A DNA stretch of 64,000 nucleotides from PALSA-1006 sp037140475 (GCA_037140475.1 JBAXEJ010000002.1:16591-80590); one strand, 5' to 3'; counted from the first letter of the stretch, positions 53,717 through 63,422 are shown. Numbers and translations are program-made. The notes: generated by a model from the sequence alone, not told the origin.

Positions 53717-55444
53717 ATGAATATGCACGCCATTTATTACAAAACAATCTTTCTTTCGCTTCTTTTGGGGGCGTGTGCGCATGCGCCTGTTGCGCCCACG
53801 GTTGGGTCTAAAGAGGCGGCCGTTGAAACTGCCCAAGAGCCTTCTCCGCTGCCCAATGTGGCGTTAGATGAGCGCATGCTGTACGAATTTTTGTTGGGTG
53901 ATATTGCGCTTCAGCGAGGCCGACCAGAGTTGGCAATACAGGCTTATGCTGATTTGGCTAAAACAACACGTGATCCACGTGTGGCCCGTCGCGCAGCGCA
54001 GTTGGCTTTTGAGTCGCGCCAGATGGATAAAGCGATTGACGCTTTTGCGTTGTGGCAAGAGCTTGAGCCTACGGCAACGTTGCCAAACCAGATGTTGGTG
54101 TCGCTGTTACTGAGCGGAGGCAAGATCTCCGATGCCACTCCTTATGTGCATCGCTGGCTAGCAAAAGAATCCAAAAATGTGGGCCCCGTGTTTGTGCAGA
54201 TACACGCTTTACTGGCGCGAGCGCCAAGCAAGGCGGCAGCGTTTGACTGGCTGAGCAAATTGGCAGAGCCGTATCCTTCGGTGGCGGAGGCGCATTGGGT
54301 GGTGGCGCAGTTTGCGCAAGATGCGGGTAAAAAAGAATTGGCAATAGCTGAAGCTCGGCGTGCAGTTGAGTTGCGACCAGAGTGGGATGCCGCACTGATA
54401 CTTGAAGCGCAACTATTGATGTCTACCAATGCAAAATTGGGCTTGGAAAAGCTACAGACTTATTTGCAGATCTATCCAGCTAATCATGAAGTTCGTTTGT
54501 TTTATGCACGTGCATTGTTAGAGCAAAAGTTCTATGTGGAATCTCGAACTCAATTTCAACAAGTGTTGGAAACTAATAGGGGGAATGTTGAGTTGGCATT
54601 TGCGGTTGCGTTGCTATCATTGCAGATGGGCGAGCTAGATCGTGCAGAAAAAGAGTTCGAAAGCATATTGGTGCAGGGCAAAAAAGATGCGGGAATTATC
54701 CATTTCTATTTGGGGCAGCTCAAAGAGACAAGGAAAGATGATGTTGCTGCGTTAGCCGAATATCAGCAGGTGTTACAGGGCGAGTATGTTTTTGCGGCGC
54801 GTTTACGCGAAGCCTATTTGTTGGGAAAAGCGGCAAAGATAAAAGAAGCGCGTGCCGTTTTAAAAGCTGCGCCGGTCACAAATAATCGGCAGCGAGTAAC
54901 GGTCACCATCGTAGAGGCGCAACTGTTGCGTGAAGCCAAGCAATATGAGACGTCATATCAGGTGTTGATGAGTGCATTGGATACCTTGCCGAATGATCCG
55001 CAGTTGCTTTTTGAGGTGGCGATAACTGCCGACAAGCTAGGCAAAGTAGATTCGTTTGAACAAAATTTGCGCAAATTGTTACAGCTCGCTCCAGATCACG
55101 CTCAAGCATACAACGCCTTAGGGTACAGCTTGCTTGATCGTAATGTGCGTGTCGAGGAGGGGATGCGCTTAGTCGAAAAGGCTTATCAGCTTGAGCCAAA
55201 TGATGCGGCGATAACCGACAGTGTTGGTTGGGGTTATTATCGTTTGGGTAAGATGGAAAAGAGCGCAGCGTTGTTACGCAAAGCATTTGCGTTAAATTCA
55301 GATCCTGAAATTGCCGGACACCTAGGAGAGGTGCTTTGGGTGCAAGGCAATAAAGATGAAGCGATGAAGGTTTGGCAAGATACCTTAAAGGATCATCCTG
55401 ATAGCGAGTCGTTGCGCACTCTAATTAAAAAGTTTTCGCCTTGA
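53717..55444 (+). CDS. TPR-repeat lipoprotein
   Basis: A 575-residue protein with lipobox LLGAC near residue 19 and then about a dozen TPR repeats to the C-terminus (last ones AYNALGYSLLDRNVR and WGYYRLGKMEKSA). Commonly found upstream of lolB in betaproteobacteria. Probably an outer-membrane scaffold; partner not identified. Overlaps lolB by four bases (TTGA). Confidence 0.9.
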   Translation: MNMHAIYYKTIFLSLLLGACAHAPVAPTVGSKEAAVETAQEPSPLPNVALDERMLYEFLLGDIALQRGRPELAIQAYADLAKTTRDPRVARRAAQLAFESRQMDKAIDAFALWQELEPTATLPNQMLVSLLLSGGKISDATPYVHRWLAKESKNVGPVFVQIHALLARAPSKAAAFDWLSKLAEPYPSVAEAHWVVAQFAQDAGKKELAIAEARRAVELRPEWDAALILEAQLLMSTNAKLGLEKLQTYLQIYPANHEVRLFYARALLEQKFYVESRTQFQQVLETNRGNVELAFAVALLSLQMGELDRAEKEFESILVQGKKDAGIIHFYLGQLKETRKDDVAALAEYQQVLQGEYVFAARLREAYLLGKAAKIKEARAVLKAAPVTNNRQRVTVTIVEAQLLREAKQYETSYQVLMSALDTLPNDPQLLFEVAITADKLGKVDSFEQNLRKLLQLAPDHAQAYNALGYSLLDRNVRVEEGMRLVEKAYQLEPNDAAITDSVGWGYYRLGKMEKSAALLRKAFALNSDPEIAGHLGEVLWVQGNKDEAMKVWQDTLKDHPDSESLRTLIKKFSP

Positions 55445-55998
55445 GGCAACTTCGTTTTTTTTTGCTAGTAGCGCTTTTGTCGCTCGTTGGTTGTGCCAGC
55501 AAACCGGTTGTTGTACAACGTCCTGTTCATGCAGATGCACCCTTTGCATTTAATGGTCGCGTGGCGATTAAACATGATGGTGAGCGCCAATCCGCTGGCT
55601 TGCGCTGGGAGCATGGTGCAGCAGAAGACAGTGTGTTGTTGTTGGCGCCCCTAGGCCAAACGGTTGCAAGCATTCATCGCGACTCACAAGGAGTGACTTT
55701 AGAGGCTTCTGGCAAACAATACGTTGCACAAGATGCTGAAACACTAACTCGCAAAATATTGGGTTGGGAGTTGCCATTATCTGGATTGCGCTATTGGGTA
55801 ACCGCATTGCCAGCGAATGGAACGGTGGCCGATATTCAGCGTGATGCCAATGGGCAGATTTCTGTGCTACGCCAAGATGGCTGGGAGATTGTCTATTCTC
55901 AGTATTCAAGCACAGCGACGGATAGCTTACCTTTGCGTTTTGTTTTGCAGCGAGAACATTTAGAAATAAAGGTATTTATTGACGAATGGGAACGTTAA
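55441..55998 (+). CDS. lolB: outer-membrane lipoprotein LolB
   Basis: A 185-residue lipoprotein receptor of the Lol pathway. Lipobox LVGC near residue 18; LolB half barrel with FNGRVAIKHDGERQSAGLRWEH and the GWELPLSGLRYWV region. TTG start overlapping the TPR stop. Overlaps ispE. Confidence 0.92.
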   Translation: MRQLRFFLLVALLSLVGCASKPVVVQRPVHADAPFAFNGRVAIKHDGERQSAGLRWEHGAAEDSVLLLAPLGQTVASIHRDSQGVTLEASGKQYVAQDAETLTRKILGWELPLSGLRYWVTALPANGTVADIQRDANGQISVLRQDGWEIVYSQYSSTATDSLPLRFVLQREHLEIKVFIDEWER

Positions 55999-56849
55999 AT
56001 ACACTTACTTGCCCCGCCCCCGCCAAGCTCAATCTATTTTTACATGTGGTTGGGCGTCGTGCCGATGGCTATCATCTGCTGCAAACCCTGTTTCGTTTTA
56101 TTGACTTGAATGACACTTTGCATTTCACCTTGCGTGAGGATGGCGAAGTTCGTCGTGTGAATGCAATTGAGGGTGTGCCAGCCGAGCAAGATCTGTGTGT
56201 GCGTGCGGCGAAGTTGTTGCAGCAAGAGACGGGCTGTACTTTAGGTGTGGACATAGGGCTTGAAAAACGAATCCCGATGGGCGGCGGCCTAGGTGGAGGC
56301 AGTTCCGATGCCGCGACTACCCTGCTTGCTCTCAATCGACTGTGGAGTTTAGGGCTGACGCGCGAGCGTTTGATGCAACTGGGCTTGAGCCTTGGCGCCG
56401 ATGTGCCAGTATTTGTGTTTGGCAGCAATGCCTTTGCCGAGGGGGTGGGCGAGCGCTTACAGGCGTATGAATTGCCTGAAACTTGGTACGTTGTGCTCTC
56501 TCCGCCAGTCCATGTGCCGACGCCACAGATTTTCACGCACCCGGAATTGACACGAAATACGATTTCCATCACAATTCGCGCCCTTCCGATTGGGCGGGAT
56601 TTTCACGTAGGGCAATTCGGCAATGATTTACAGCCGATCGCGTGTAAGTTGTACCCAGTCATTGAGCAGCATTTGGCTTGGCTTGAGCAGTATTCGCCAG
56701 CTTTAATGACTGGTTCTGGCGCTTGCATATTTGCAGAGTTTGCCACGGAAGCAGCAGCAAAAGCGGTATTGCAGAAGTTGCCTCAAAATATGCGCGGATT
56801 CGTCGCGCGAGGTTTGCAAGAGCATCCATTGCGGAATTTTGCCGCATAA
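55986..56849 (+). CDS. ispE: 4-diphosphocytidyl-2-C-methyl-D-erythritol kinase
   Basis: A 287-residue GHMP kinase of the non-mevalonate isoprenoid pathway. Seen: CPAPAKLNLFLHVVGRRADGYH, the ATP loop PMGGGLGGGSSDAAT and C-terminal MTGSGACIF. Full length. Overlaps lolB by 13 bases. Confidence 0.96.
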   Translation: MGTLNTLTCPAPAKLNLFLHVVGRRADGYHLLQTLFRFIDLNDTLHFTLREDGEVRRVNAIEGVPAEQDLCVRAAKLLQQETGCTLGVDIGLEKRIPMGGGLGGGSSDAATTLLALNRLWSLGLTRERLMQLGLSLGADVPVFVFGSNAFAEGVGERLQAYELPETWYVVLSPPVHVPTPQIFTHPELTRNTISITIRALPIGRDFHVGQFGNDLQPIACKLYPVIEQHLAWLEQYSPALMTGSGACIFAEFATEAAAKAVLQKLPQNMRGFVARGLQEHPLRNFAA

Positions 56850-56856
56850 GGTTTCT

Positions 56857-56931
56857 TGGGGAGTCGCCAAGTGGTAAGGCACCGGATTTTGATTCCGGCA
56901 TTCGTAGGTTCGATCCCTACCTCCCCAGCCA
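56857..56931 (+). tRNA. tRNA-Gln (anticodon TTG)
   Basis: Acceptor stem TGGGGAG / CTCCCCA, anticodon stem CCGGA / TCCGG with loop TTTTGAT giving anticodon TTG, T-loop TTCGATC, and encoded CCA end (56929-56931). Conserved position between ispE and prs. Confidence 0.97.
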
Positions 56932-56937
56932 CATTGC

Positions 56938-56955
56938 ATGGGCGCTTGCGCCCAT
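56938..56955 (+). terminator. hairpin after tRNA-Gln
   Basis: ATGGGCG / CGCCCAT around CTTG, followed by TAATCTTTT. A short stem that may end or process the tRNA transcript; the prs GTG starts 22 bases on. Confidence 0.55.
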
Positions 56956-56976
56956 TAATCTTTTAAGGGGTTCAAC

Positions 56977-57927
56977 GTGTCTCACGACAATTTGATGGTG
57001 TTCACCGGCAATGCCAACCCTAAGCTCGCCGAAAAAGTGGCGAAGCATCTTGATATTCACTTAGGCCGAGCAACCGTCAGCAAGTTCTCTGATGGCGAAG
57101 TGATGGTCGAAATTCTTGAGCACGTGCGCGGCAGAGACGTCTTCGTTCTGCAATCAACCTGTGTACCGACAAACGACAGCCTGATGGAAGTGATGGTCAT
57201 GGTGGATGCGCTTAAACGCGCCTCTGCCGGACGTATTACTGCTGCGATGCCCTATTTTGGCTATGCACGCCAAGATCGTCGTCCACGTTCAGCACGGGTA
57301 GCGATCACCGCTAAAGTTGTCGCGGACATGCTCGTTGGGGTTGGCGTTGATCGCTTGCTCACCATGGATTTGCACTCTGACCAGATTCAAGGTTTCTTTT
57401 CGATCCCCGTCGATAACATCTACTCCTCGCCGATATTGTTGTCGGACGTGTGGAAGCAAAATTATCAAGACTTAATCGTAGTGTCGCCAGACGTGGGAGG
57501 CGTGGTGCGTGCGCGTGCTTTGGCTAAACGTCTGGAATCAGATTTGGCGATTATTGACAAGCGCCGTCCTAAGCCGAATGTAGCCAAAGTGATGAATATC
57601 ATCGGTGATGTGGCAGATCGTACCTGCATCATCATGGACGATATGGTAGATACCGCAAATACTTTGTGCGAAGCAGCTAATGCGCTTAAAGAAAAAGGCG
57701 CAAAGAAAGTAATCGCTTATTGCACACACCCTGTTTTGTCCGGCCCGGCGATTGAGCGCATTGAAAAGTCGGCAATTGATGAGCTGGTGGTAACTGATAC
57801 AATTCCGTTGCGTGAAGACGCGCGAAATTGCAAGCGTATTCGTCAGCTCAGCGTGGCCGAATTGATGGCGGAAACCATGCGCCGCATCAATGCAGAAGAG
57901 TCAGTCAGCTCGCTGTTTATGGAATAA
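56977..57927 (+). CDS. prs: ribose-phosphate pyrophosphokinase
   Basis: A 316-residue enzyme that makes PRPP for nucleotides, His and Trp. Seen: GNANPKLAEKVAKHL, KFSDGEVMVEI, the RQDRRPRSARV region, DLHSDQIQGFF, and the PRPP loop IIMDDMVDTANT. GTG start with AAGGGG upstream; the ATG six codons on is less likely. Confidence 0.97.
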   Translation: MSHDNLMVFTGNANPKLAEKVAKHLDIHLGRATVSKFSDGEVMVEILEHVRGRDVFVLQSTCVPTNDSLMEVMVMVDALKRASAGRITAAMPYFGYARQDRRPRSARVAITAKVVADMLVGVGVDRLLTMDLHSDQIQGFFSIPVDNIYSSPILLSDVWKQNYQDLIVVSPDVGGVVRARALAKRLESDLAIIDKRRPKPNVAKVMNIIGDVADRTCIIMDDMVDTANTLCEAANALKEKGAKKVIAYCTHPVLSGPAIERIEKSAIDELVVTDTIPLREDARNCKRIRQLSVAELMAETMRRINAEESVSSLFME

Positions 57928-58009
57928 TTTTTTGCGATGATCGTGTTGGTCATCGCGCAACCCGAAGTCTTCTGGTCGCGGAAGATTTCACTTGAAGTGG
58001 AGAAGTAAA

Positions 58010-58663
58010 ATGGCAATTGAAATCGCAGCAAAATCACGCAGTACGCAAGGAACGGGTGCGAGCCGCCGTCTGCGTAAAGCGAATCGTGTTCCGGGTGTTG
58101 TTTACGGCAACGGAGATGCAGTAGCGATCGATCTCGATCACAACACACTTTATTATGCATTGCGTAACGAAGAGTTTCACGCGTCTGTTTTGTCGCTAGA
58201 TTTAGATGGTAAAAAAGAGTCCGTGCTGTTGCGCGACTTCCATATGCACCCTTTCCGCCAGCAAGTTTTGCACATCGACTTACAGCGTGTTGATGCCAAG
58301 AAAAAGATTCAGATGAAAGTGCCATTGCACTTCATCAATGCAGACATCGCACCAGGTGTGAAAACAGGCGGCGGTATTATCAGCCACGTGTTGAATGAAC
58401 TCGCAATCGCGTGTTTGCCAGGTGATTTGCCTAAAGCAATTGAAGTTGACTTGGCTACACTGAATTTGGGTCACTCAATTCACGTATCTGATGTTAAGTT
58501 GCCTAAGGGTGTTGAAATTGCTGGTCACCACCATGCATCTGATGCTGTCGCTACTGTGCAAGTGCCTCGCGGCCATGTTGAAGCGGTTGCTACTGCTGCC
58601 GCAGAAGCAGCACCTGCAGCTGATGCCAAAGCCGCAGAAGCAAAGCCAGCCGCCAAAAAATAA
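58010..58663 (+). CDS. rplY: 50S ribosomal protein L25/general stress protein Ctc
   Basis: A 217-residue L25 of the long (Ctc) type: N-terminal 5S RNA-binding domain (SRSTQGTGASRRLRKANRVPG) plus the TL5 C-terminal domain, ending in an Ala/Pro/Lys tail. Start at 58010 with GGAGAAG upstream. Followed by a strong terminator. Confidence 0.95.
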   Translation: MAIEIAAKSRSTQGTGASRRLRKANRVPGVVYGNGDAVAIDLDHNTLYYALRNEEFHASVLSLDLDGKKESVLLRDFHMHPFRQQVLHIDLQRVDAKKKIQMKVPLHFINADIAPGVKTGGGIISHVLNELAIACLPGDLPKAIEVDLATLNLGHSIHVSDVKLPKGVEIAGHHHASDAVATVQVPRGHVEAVATAAAEAAPAADAKAAEAKPAAKK

Positions 58664-58689
58664 TCGTCGCTTAGGCGTCGTGATTGTGG

Positions 58690-58731
58690 AAAGCTCGTCA
58701 TGCCCAATAAAAAGCATGACGAGCTTTTTTT
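58690..58731 (+). terminator. intrinsic terminator after rplY
   Basis: 14-bp arms AAAGCTCGTCATGC (58690-58703) and GCATGACGAGCTTT (58714-58727), then more T. Pth starts 18 bases later. Confidence 0.95.
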
Positions 58732-58748
58732 CATCTTGAGAGCCCCTC

Positions 58749-59327
58749 GTGAGTGAAATAAAGCTGATTGTTGGTTTGGGCAATCCCGGTCGCGAATATG
58801 AAGCGACCCGCCATAACGCCGGTTTTTGGTGGGTGGATGAGTTTGCGTCCAAGCATGGCTCAACTTTTAAATCAGATGCCAAATTTCATGGATTGATCGC
58901 TCGTGCTTCGTTGCATGGACAGGATGTCTATTTGTTGAAGCCGCAAACTTTTATGAATGTGAGCGGCCGCGCCGTTGGTGCGGTGGCACAGTTTTATAAG
59001 ATCGAGCCAGCACAAATCTTGGTCGTGCATGATGAGCTCGATTTGCCGCCAGGTAGTGCCAAGTTAAAACTAGGCGGCGGCCACGGTGGACACAACGGGT
59101 TAAAAGACATCATTGCGCATTTAGGCACTAAAGATTTTTGGCGTTTGCGTTTTGGTGTCGGCCACCCAGGTGATCGAGCTGAAGTCGTGAATTTTGTATT
59201 GAATGCGCCGCGTAAAGAAGAGCAAATTTTGATTGAAGAGGCAATGGCGCGGGCGCAAGAAATTGCGCCGCATTTGTTAGAAGGTGCACTCGAAGTAGCC
59301 ATGCGGAAGTTACATTCGGTAAATTAA
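58749..59327 (+). CDS. pth: peptidyl-tRNA hydrolase
   Basis: A 192-residue Pth. Seen: LIVGLGNPGREYEATRHNAGF with the catalytic His, PQTFMNVSGRAV, and VVHDELDLPPG, GGHGGHNGLKD. GTG start. The ychF gene that often follows pth is absent here. Confidence 0.96.
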   Translation: MSEIKLIVGLGNPGREYEATRHNAGFWWVDEFASKHGSTFKSDAKFHGLIARASLHGQDVYLLKPQTFMNVSGRAVGAVAQFYKIEPAQILVVHDELDLPPGSAKLKLGGGHGGHNGLKDIIAHLGTKDFWRLRFGVGHPGDRAEVVNFVLNAPRKEEQILIEEAMARAQEIAPHLLEGALEVAMRKLHSVN

Positions 59328-59408
59328 CGTTGTCGAGACGATTAATTGCAAACTTTAAGTTGTAATCTTCACTGCTTCTACTGCAATCGAAATCAGCCTA
59401 TAAAAGAA

Positions 59409-59440
59409 AAATCCCCGCACACGAAAGTGTGCGGGGATTT
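59409..59440. terminator. terminator between pth and fccB
   Basis: 14-bp arms AAATCCCCGCACAC / GTGTGCGGGGATTT with a GAAA loop. On the minus strand it is followed by T-rich TTTCTTTTA, so it ends the fcc/sox operon; it may also stop pth transcripts. Confidence 0.92.
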
Positions 59441-59474
59441 CAAAGTTGCGTCACTTGCTAGGTTTGGTAACTTC

Positions 59475-60788
59475 TTAGGTCGACATCTCAGTCAGAATAT
59501 TCTTCAACCAGCTTTCAGCATAGATATGCTCGTACTTGGTTGCGGAAAAATCTACAGGTGAAATCCCGCCAGAGTTTGGCACTGCTGCAATCTTGCCTTC
59601 GATCACTTTATAAACAGCGGCAACGCTAATCGACTCGTGATCGCTAATCGCGCTGTAGCAAACGTTGAGCGTAGACAGCTCTACCGTTTCTTTGCCATTC
59701 ATCAATGCTACGAGGTTGGTCGCACACACTTTAGCTTCGGTATTGGCAGAATAGCCAGACTTCGGCATTGCGCCAGCGGAAGAAGAGTCACCAATCACGT
59801 GGATGTCTTTGTGAATCTTAGACTCGAACGAAATAGTGTCCACTGGACACCAGTTTTTATCTGGGCCTACCAAACCAGCCGCAACCGCAATACGGCCTGC
59901 GCGCTGAGGTGGAATGAAGTTCACTACGTCTCCCTTGAAGTCTTCAATGCCCTCAACTGTCACGGTCATCGTCGCGCTATCAACCTTAGTCACTTTTTTG
60001 CTCGGGACATAGACCAAATTGTCTTTGTAGTAAGTGCTCCAAGCCTTGGTAAACAATGGTGCCTTCGCCACAACCTTATCATTGGCGTCGAGCAAGATTA
60101 CTTTTGACTTCGGCTTGCTTGTCTTCAAGTAATTGGCGATCAATGAAACGCGCTCATATGGCCCTGGAGGGCAGCGGTAAGGCACGAGAGGCATACTCAT
60201 CACCACGGTGCCGCCGTCTTTCATCGCTTCCAGTTGCTTGCGCAGCAGAATGGTCTGTTCACCAGCTTTCCAAGCATGTGGCATTAACAACGATGTTTGA
60301 TCGTTGTACCCCTCGATCTCTTCAGTGCGGAAATCAACACCAGGAGACACGATTAGGCGGTCGTAAGAGATGCTCTTGCCATCGCCCATCGTCACAGTCT
60401 TGGCAGCAGGGTCGATAGCTGTTACATCGGCATACACCATCTTGATGCCGTGATTTTTGGCTAGCTTGTCATAGCTGATCGTTAGCGATGACAGATCCTT
60501 CAATAGGCCACCGATGTAATAGTTACTAAATGGGCAGGACACATATTGCTTATTGCGTTCAATCATCACCACTTCGATGGAGGAATCCAGCATGCGCACA
60601 TATTTAGCGGCAATCGTACCGCCGTAACCACCACCAATCACCACCACGCGGCGCTGCTTGCCCTTAGGCATTACTTCAGAGGCTGAGCCAGCTGCCACAG
60701 CAGCACTTGCGACGCCCGAAGCGCCGGCCATCGCAACGGTCGAAGCACCACCCAACAGTTTGATAAAATTTCTACGATCAAGTGTCAT
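59475..60788 (-). CDS. fccB: flavocytochrome c sulfide dehydrogenase, flavoprotein subunit
   Basis: A 437-residue periplasmic flavoprotein that oxidises sulfide to sulfur with FccA as electron acceptor. TAT signal with RRNFIKLLGG; FAD site VVVIGGGYGGTIAAKYVR; redox Cys in YVSCPFSNYYIGG and LNVCYSAIS; FCSD C-terminal domain. Last gene of the sox/fcc operon, before the terminator at 59409. Confidence 0.92.
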   Translation of the reverse strand: MTLDRRNFIKLLGGASTVAMAGASGVASAAVAAGSASEVMPKGKQRRVVVIGGGYGGTIAAKYVRMLDSSIEVVMIERNKQYVSCPFSNYYIGGLLKDLSSLTISYDKLAKNHGIKMVYADVTAIDPAAKTVTMGDGKSISYDRLIVSPGVDFRTEEIEGYNDQTSLLMPHAWKAGEQTILLRKQLEAMKDGGTVVMSMPLVPYRCPPGPYERVSLIANYLKTSKPKSKVILLDANDKVVAKAPLFTKAWSTYYKDNLVYVPSKKVTKVDSATMTVTVEGIEDFKGDVVNFIPPQRAGRIAVAAGLVGPDKNWCPVDTISFESKIHKDIHVIGDSSSAGAMPKSGYSANTEAKVCATNLVALMNGKETVELSTLNVCYSAISDHESISVAAVYKVIEGKIAAVPNSGGISPVDFSATKYEHIYAESWLKNILTEMST

Positions 60789-60800
60789 ATTGTTCTCCCC

Positions 60801-61373
60801 TTATTTCACGTTAGCATAGAAAGTCAGGATGGCATCCAGCTCTTCTTTGCTCAAATTTTTAACTTTATCAGCCATCTTTTCTGGCATTTTGCGCTTGTCC
60901 GTCGTATACAACTCCATCTGGATTTGCATGTAAGGGAGCCACTGGCTAGCCATGACTGGAGCGTCATCTTTGCCTTCTTTGCCGTTTTCTAAATGGCAAC
61001 GGCTGCAATTCTTCTTGGCGAGCTCAGCACCTTTTTTAGCTTCTGCTTTTTTCAGGGCTTGAGTTGTTGGGAAAAATTTCTGCTTGGAGAAGAAGTCGCC
61101 CATTAAAGCAATTTCATCATCTGTGTAAGCCTTGGCAACACGACCCATCACAGTGGCAGGACGCTCACCGCTTTTGAATTTCTTCATCGCGTCAACAATG
61201 GCTTCTTTAGATTGATTGGCTAAAGTAGGCATGCTTGGACCAGAACTACCGTTACCCCCGTGGCAACCGAGACAACCAAACGTCAACATCTCAGCCGTTG
61301 GTGGCACAGCATACGCATTGGCTGAGAAAGCCAATACACTAGAAACCAGTATTCGTTTACTCCACTTCATCAT
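60801..61373 (-). CDS. fccA: diheme cytochrome c, FccA-like subunit
   Basis: A 190-residue c4-type cytochrome. Signal ending AYAV, heme sites CLGCH and CSRCH, with Met ligands plausible in each half. Paired with fccB (12 bases apart) it should take electrons from sulfide oxidation. Confidence 0.9.
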   Translation of the reverse strand: MMKWSKRILVSSVLAFSANAYAVPPTAEMLTFGCLGCHGGNGSSGPSMPTLANQSKEAIVDAMKKFKSGERPATVMGRVAKAYTDDEIALMGDFFSKQKFFPTTQALKKAEAKKGAELAKKNCSRCHLENGKEGKDDAPVMASQWLPYMQIQMELYTTDKRKMPEKMADKVKNLSKEELDAILTFYANVK

Positions 61374-61459
61374 GGTGAAACCTCCTCTAAGAATTAACTT
61401 CGCAGAAACCTGCGCTTCCCTTATTTACAACCGCTTACGGCCTTGTTACTTCTTACTTT

Positions 61460-62383
61460 TTATTGCTTTTGCACATTGATGTAATTTTTCACTTCTTTGT
61501 TGTCCTTATCTAGGCCAAATTGGTAACCCAGTGATACGTAGTGGAAACGCGCACCAGCGAAATTTTCGTGCACGGCAAAACCAAAGTTATATGTTTTGCC
61601 AGCAACGATACTGTGATCGCCCTTGCCTTTGCCTGCCAACTCACGCTCAAAGGTTACGACCCATTTGCTCCCCGTTTTTTTGCCGTCGGCTTTGATTAAG
61701 CTCTGCCCACCATCCATGTGACGCTCAGTGTCCACATATCCATCGACTGATTTTTCACCCTTGCGCCATTGCATCAAATCCATATATTTGCCGGTCGCGA
61801 CATTGCCATCTTTAACGTATTTTGTTTTCTTGTCGTCTTTAGGACTTTTCATCGAGCGTAAATCATTATGGCAAGTACCCCAGCAGCCATTGATTTCAGC
61901 ATCTTCAACCGTGCCGCCGCCGTCGAACATCATGGTCAGTTTGGTTTCATTTTTACTGTCCATCTTGGGCTCAGACACAGCCTTAGGGCTGGTCCATTCG
62001 TAGCGGAAATAGATTTTGCTACCATCGTGAGCAATCTGCACCGTCGCTGGAACAAACCCTGCCTTGCCTGCAACAGGCTTAGGCTCGATAACAGATTTAG
62101 AGCTACCTACGGCCTCACCTTTCACCACCTTGTCGCCAATTTCGCTTGCGTCAGAATCATGGCACTTTGCGCAAGTGCGTCTTTTTTTAGTCATGTCGGT
62201 AGCAGAGGAGTGATCATTAACATTCATCACCCATTCATAGCTGGCTTGCCCTGGGTAGAACAGCGTGACTTTACGAGGCTGAGCTTTGCTCCAGTCGGGC
62301 GCTGCGTAGGCCTGACCCATTGCCAAGACACCAACGGAAACTGCTGCTGCGAAAATTGCTAGTTTCTTTTGCTTCACTTTCAT
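61460..62383 (-). CDS. ethylbenzene-dehydrogenase-related heme protein
   Basis: A 307-residue periplasmic protein. Signal peptide ends AYAAPD. Heme sites are CAKCH (71-75) and an unusual CWGTCH (167-172, CxxxCH). The C-terminal part (KIYFRYEWTSP, GFAVHENFAGARFHYVSLGYQFG) follows the gamma-subunit heme domain of ethylbenzene/DMS dehydrogenase-type enzymes (PF09459-like). No molybdenum subunit is encoded in this window. Probably an electron carrier of the sox/fcc cluster. Confidence 0.8.
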   Translation of the reverse strand: MKVKQKKLAIFAAAVSVGVLAMGQAYAAPDWSKAQPRKVTLFYPGQASYEWVMNVNDHSSATDMTKKRRTCAKCHDSDASEIGDKVVKGEAVGSSKSVIEPKPVAGKAGFVPATVQIAHDGSKIYFRYEWTSPKAVSEPKMDSKNETKLTMMFDGGGTVEDAEINGCWGTCHNDLRSMKSPKDDKKTKYVKDGNVATGKYMDLMQWRKGEKSVDGYVDTERHMDGGQSLIKADGKKTGSKWVVTFERELAGKGKGDHSIVAGKTYNFGFAVHENFAGARFHYVSLGYQFGLDKDNKEVKNYINVQKQ

Positions 62384-62429
62384 CTCCCTATAAAAAATAA
62401 AGCCGCAACTTAAATGTTGCGGCCTAACT

Positions 62430-63062
62430 TTAAAGCCCTTCTTTTTCGATTTCTTCGGCAGTCAACTGTGTATGAACTGCCTTGTGAGCAATGCCCTTGT
62501 GGCAATCAATACAAGTTTTGCCATCTTCGATTGCACCTTCATGTTTAGTGACAGAGCGCTCTTTTTGCTTGGTGGTGTCCATACGATCAAACTTGTGACA
62601 GTTGCGGCACTCTTTTGAATCGGTTTCTTTCATTTTCTTCCAGACGCGCTTGGCCATTTCTAAGCGATGCGCTTCAAACTTTTCTGGCGTATCGATCACA
62701 CCGGTGATCTCACCGATGACGTCTTTAGCTGCAAATACTTTCATCGTTAGCTTGCGCGCATAATCCCAAGGCTCTTTGCTGCTCGCCACGTGGCAATCTG
62801 GACAGCCGACTGAAACACCCGCACGGTTGCTGAAGTGCACAGTCTTTTTCAAATCTTCATAAGGCTGCGACATGGTGTGGCATGAAATACAAAACTCGGT
62901 GTGGTTGGTGTATTCCATGCCCGTGTTCAAACCACCCCACATGACAACGCCGCCCACCGTGCCGAGTAATAAGATCATCCATGTTGGATGGTGTGGCGCG
63001 TGCTTCAACCATGCTAATAATTGCTTGAACTTTGATGTTTTTTCTGGCTTGCTGTCAGACAT
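62430..63062 (-). CDS. NapC/NirT-type tetraheme cytochrome c
   Basis: A 210-residue protein. One N-terminal TM (about 27-45), then four heme sites CISCH, CPDCH, CRNCH and CIDCH. The family links the quinone pool to periplasmic redox partners. Start at 63062 has AAGGAAG upstream. Here it may put electrons from sulfur oxidation into the quinone pool or the reverse. Confidence 0.93.
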   Translation of the reverse strand: MSDSKPEKTSKFKQLLAWLKHAPHHPTWMILLLGTVGGVVMWGGLNTGMEYTNHTEFCISCHTMSQPYEDLKKTVHFSNRAGVSVGCPDCHVASSKEPWDYARKLTMKVFAAKDVIGEITGVIDTPEKFEAHRLEMAKRVWKKMKETDSKECRNCHKFDRMDTTKQKERSVTKHEGAIEDGKTCIDCHKGIAHKAVHTQLTAEEIEKEGL

Positions 63063-63110
63063 ACGGACTTCCTTATTTTTAAGCTTCAAATTTTTAGATT
63101 TCGACCAACT

Positions 63111-63422
63111 TTACTCAATAACGGCTTCATCCTCGCGCTGCTCGCCGTGGTTATCGACCCAAGAGACTGTAATTTTTTCACCCGCGGCCGCCCCCAAAAT
63201 GCGGCAAACTAGGTAAGGGTTTTTAGAAACCGAAGTGCCAAACTGGCCTTCAAATACAACCTCATCTTTATGCTTCACCTTGAAGTCACTGATGTACCAA
63301 GCAGGAATAATATTGCCGTTATCGTCTTTGCGACGACCATTTTCCATCACGTGCTGCATTAAAATCTTAACTTCCGTATAGACGCCTTTAACGGCAACTT
63401 TCATTTTCGTTGGGCTAGACAT
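63111..63422 (-). CDS. soxZ: sulfur-oxidation protein SoxZ
   Basis: A 103-residue SoxZ, an Ig-like subunit that pairs with SoxY: MSSPTKMKVAVKGVYTEVKI, MENGRRKD, PAWYISDFKVKHKDEVVFEGQFG, and the Cys-containing VCRILGAAAGEKI. Start overlaps the soxY stop (TAATG). The SoxYZ pair carries sulfur intermediates in the periplasm. Confidence 0.95.
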   Translation of the reverse strand: MSSPTKMKVAVKGVYTEVKILMQHVMENGRRKDDNGNIIPAWYISDFKVKHKDEVVFEGQFGTSVSKNPYLVCRILGAAAGEKITVSWVDNHGEQREDEAVIE

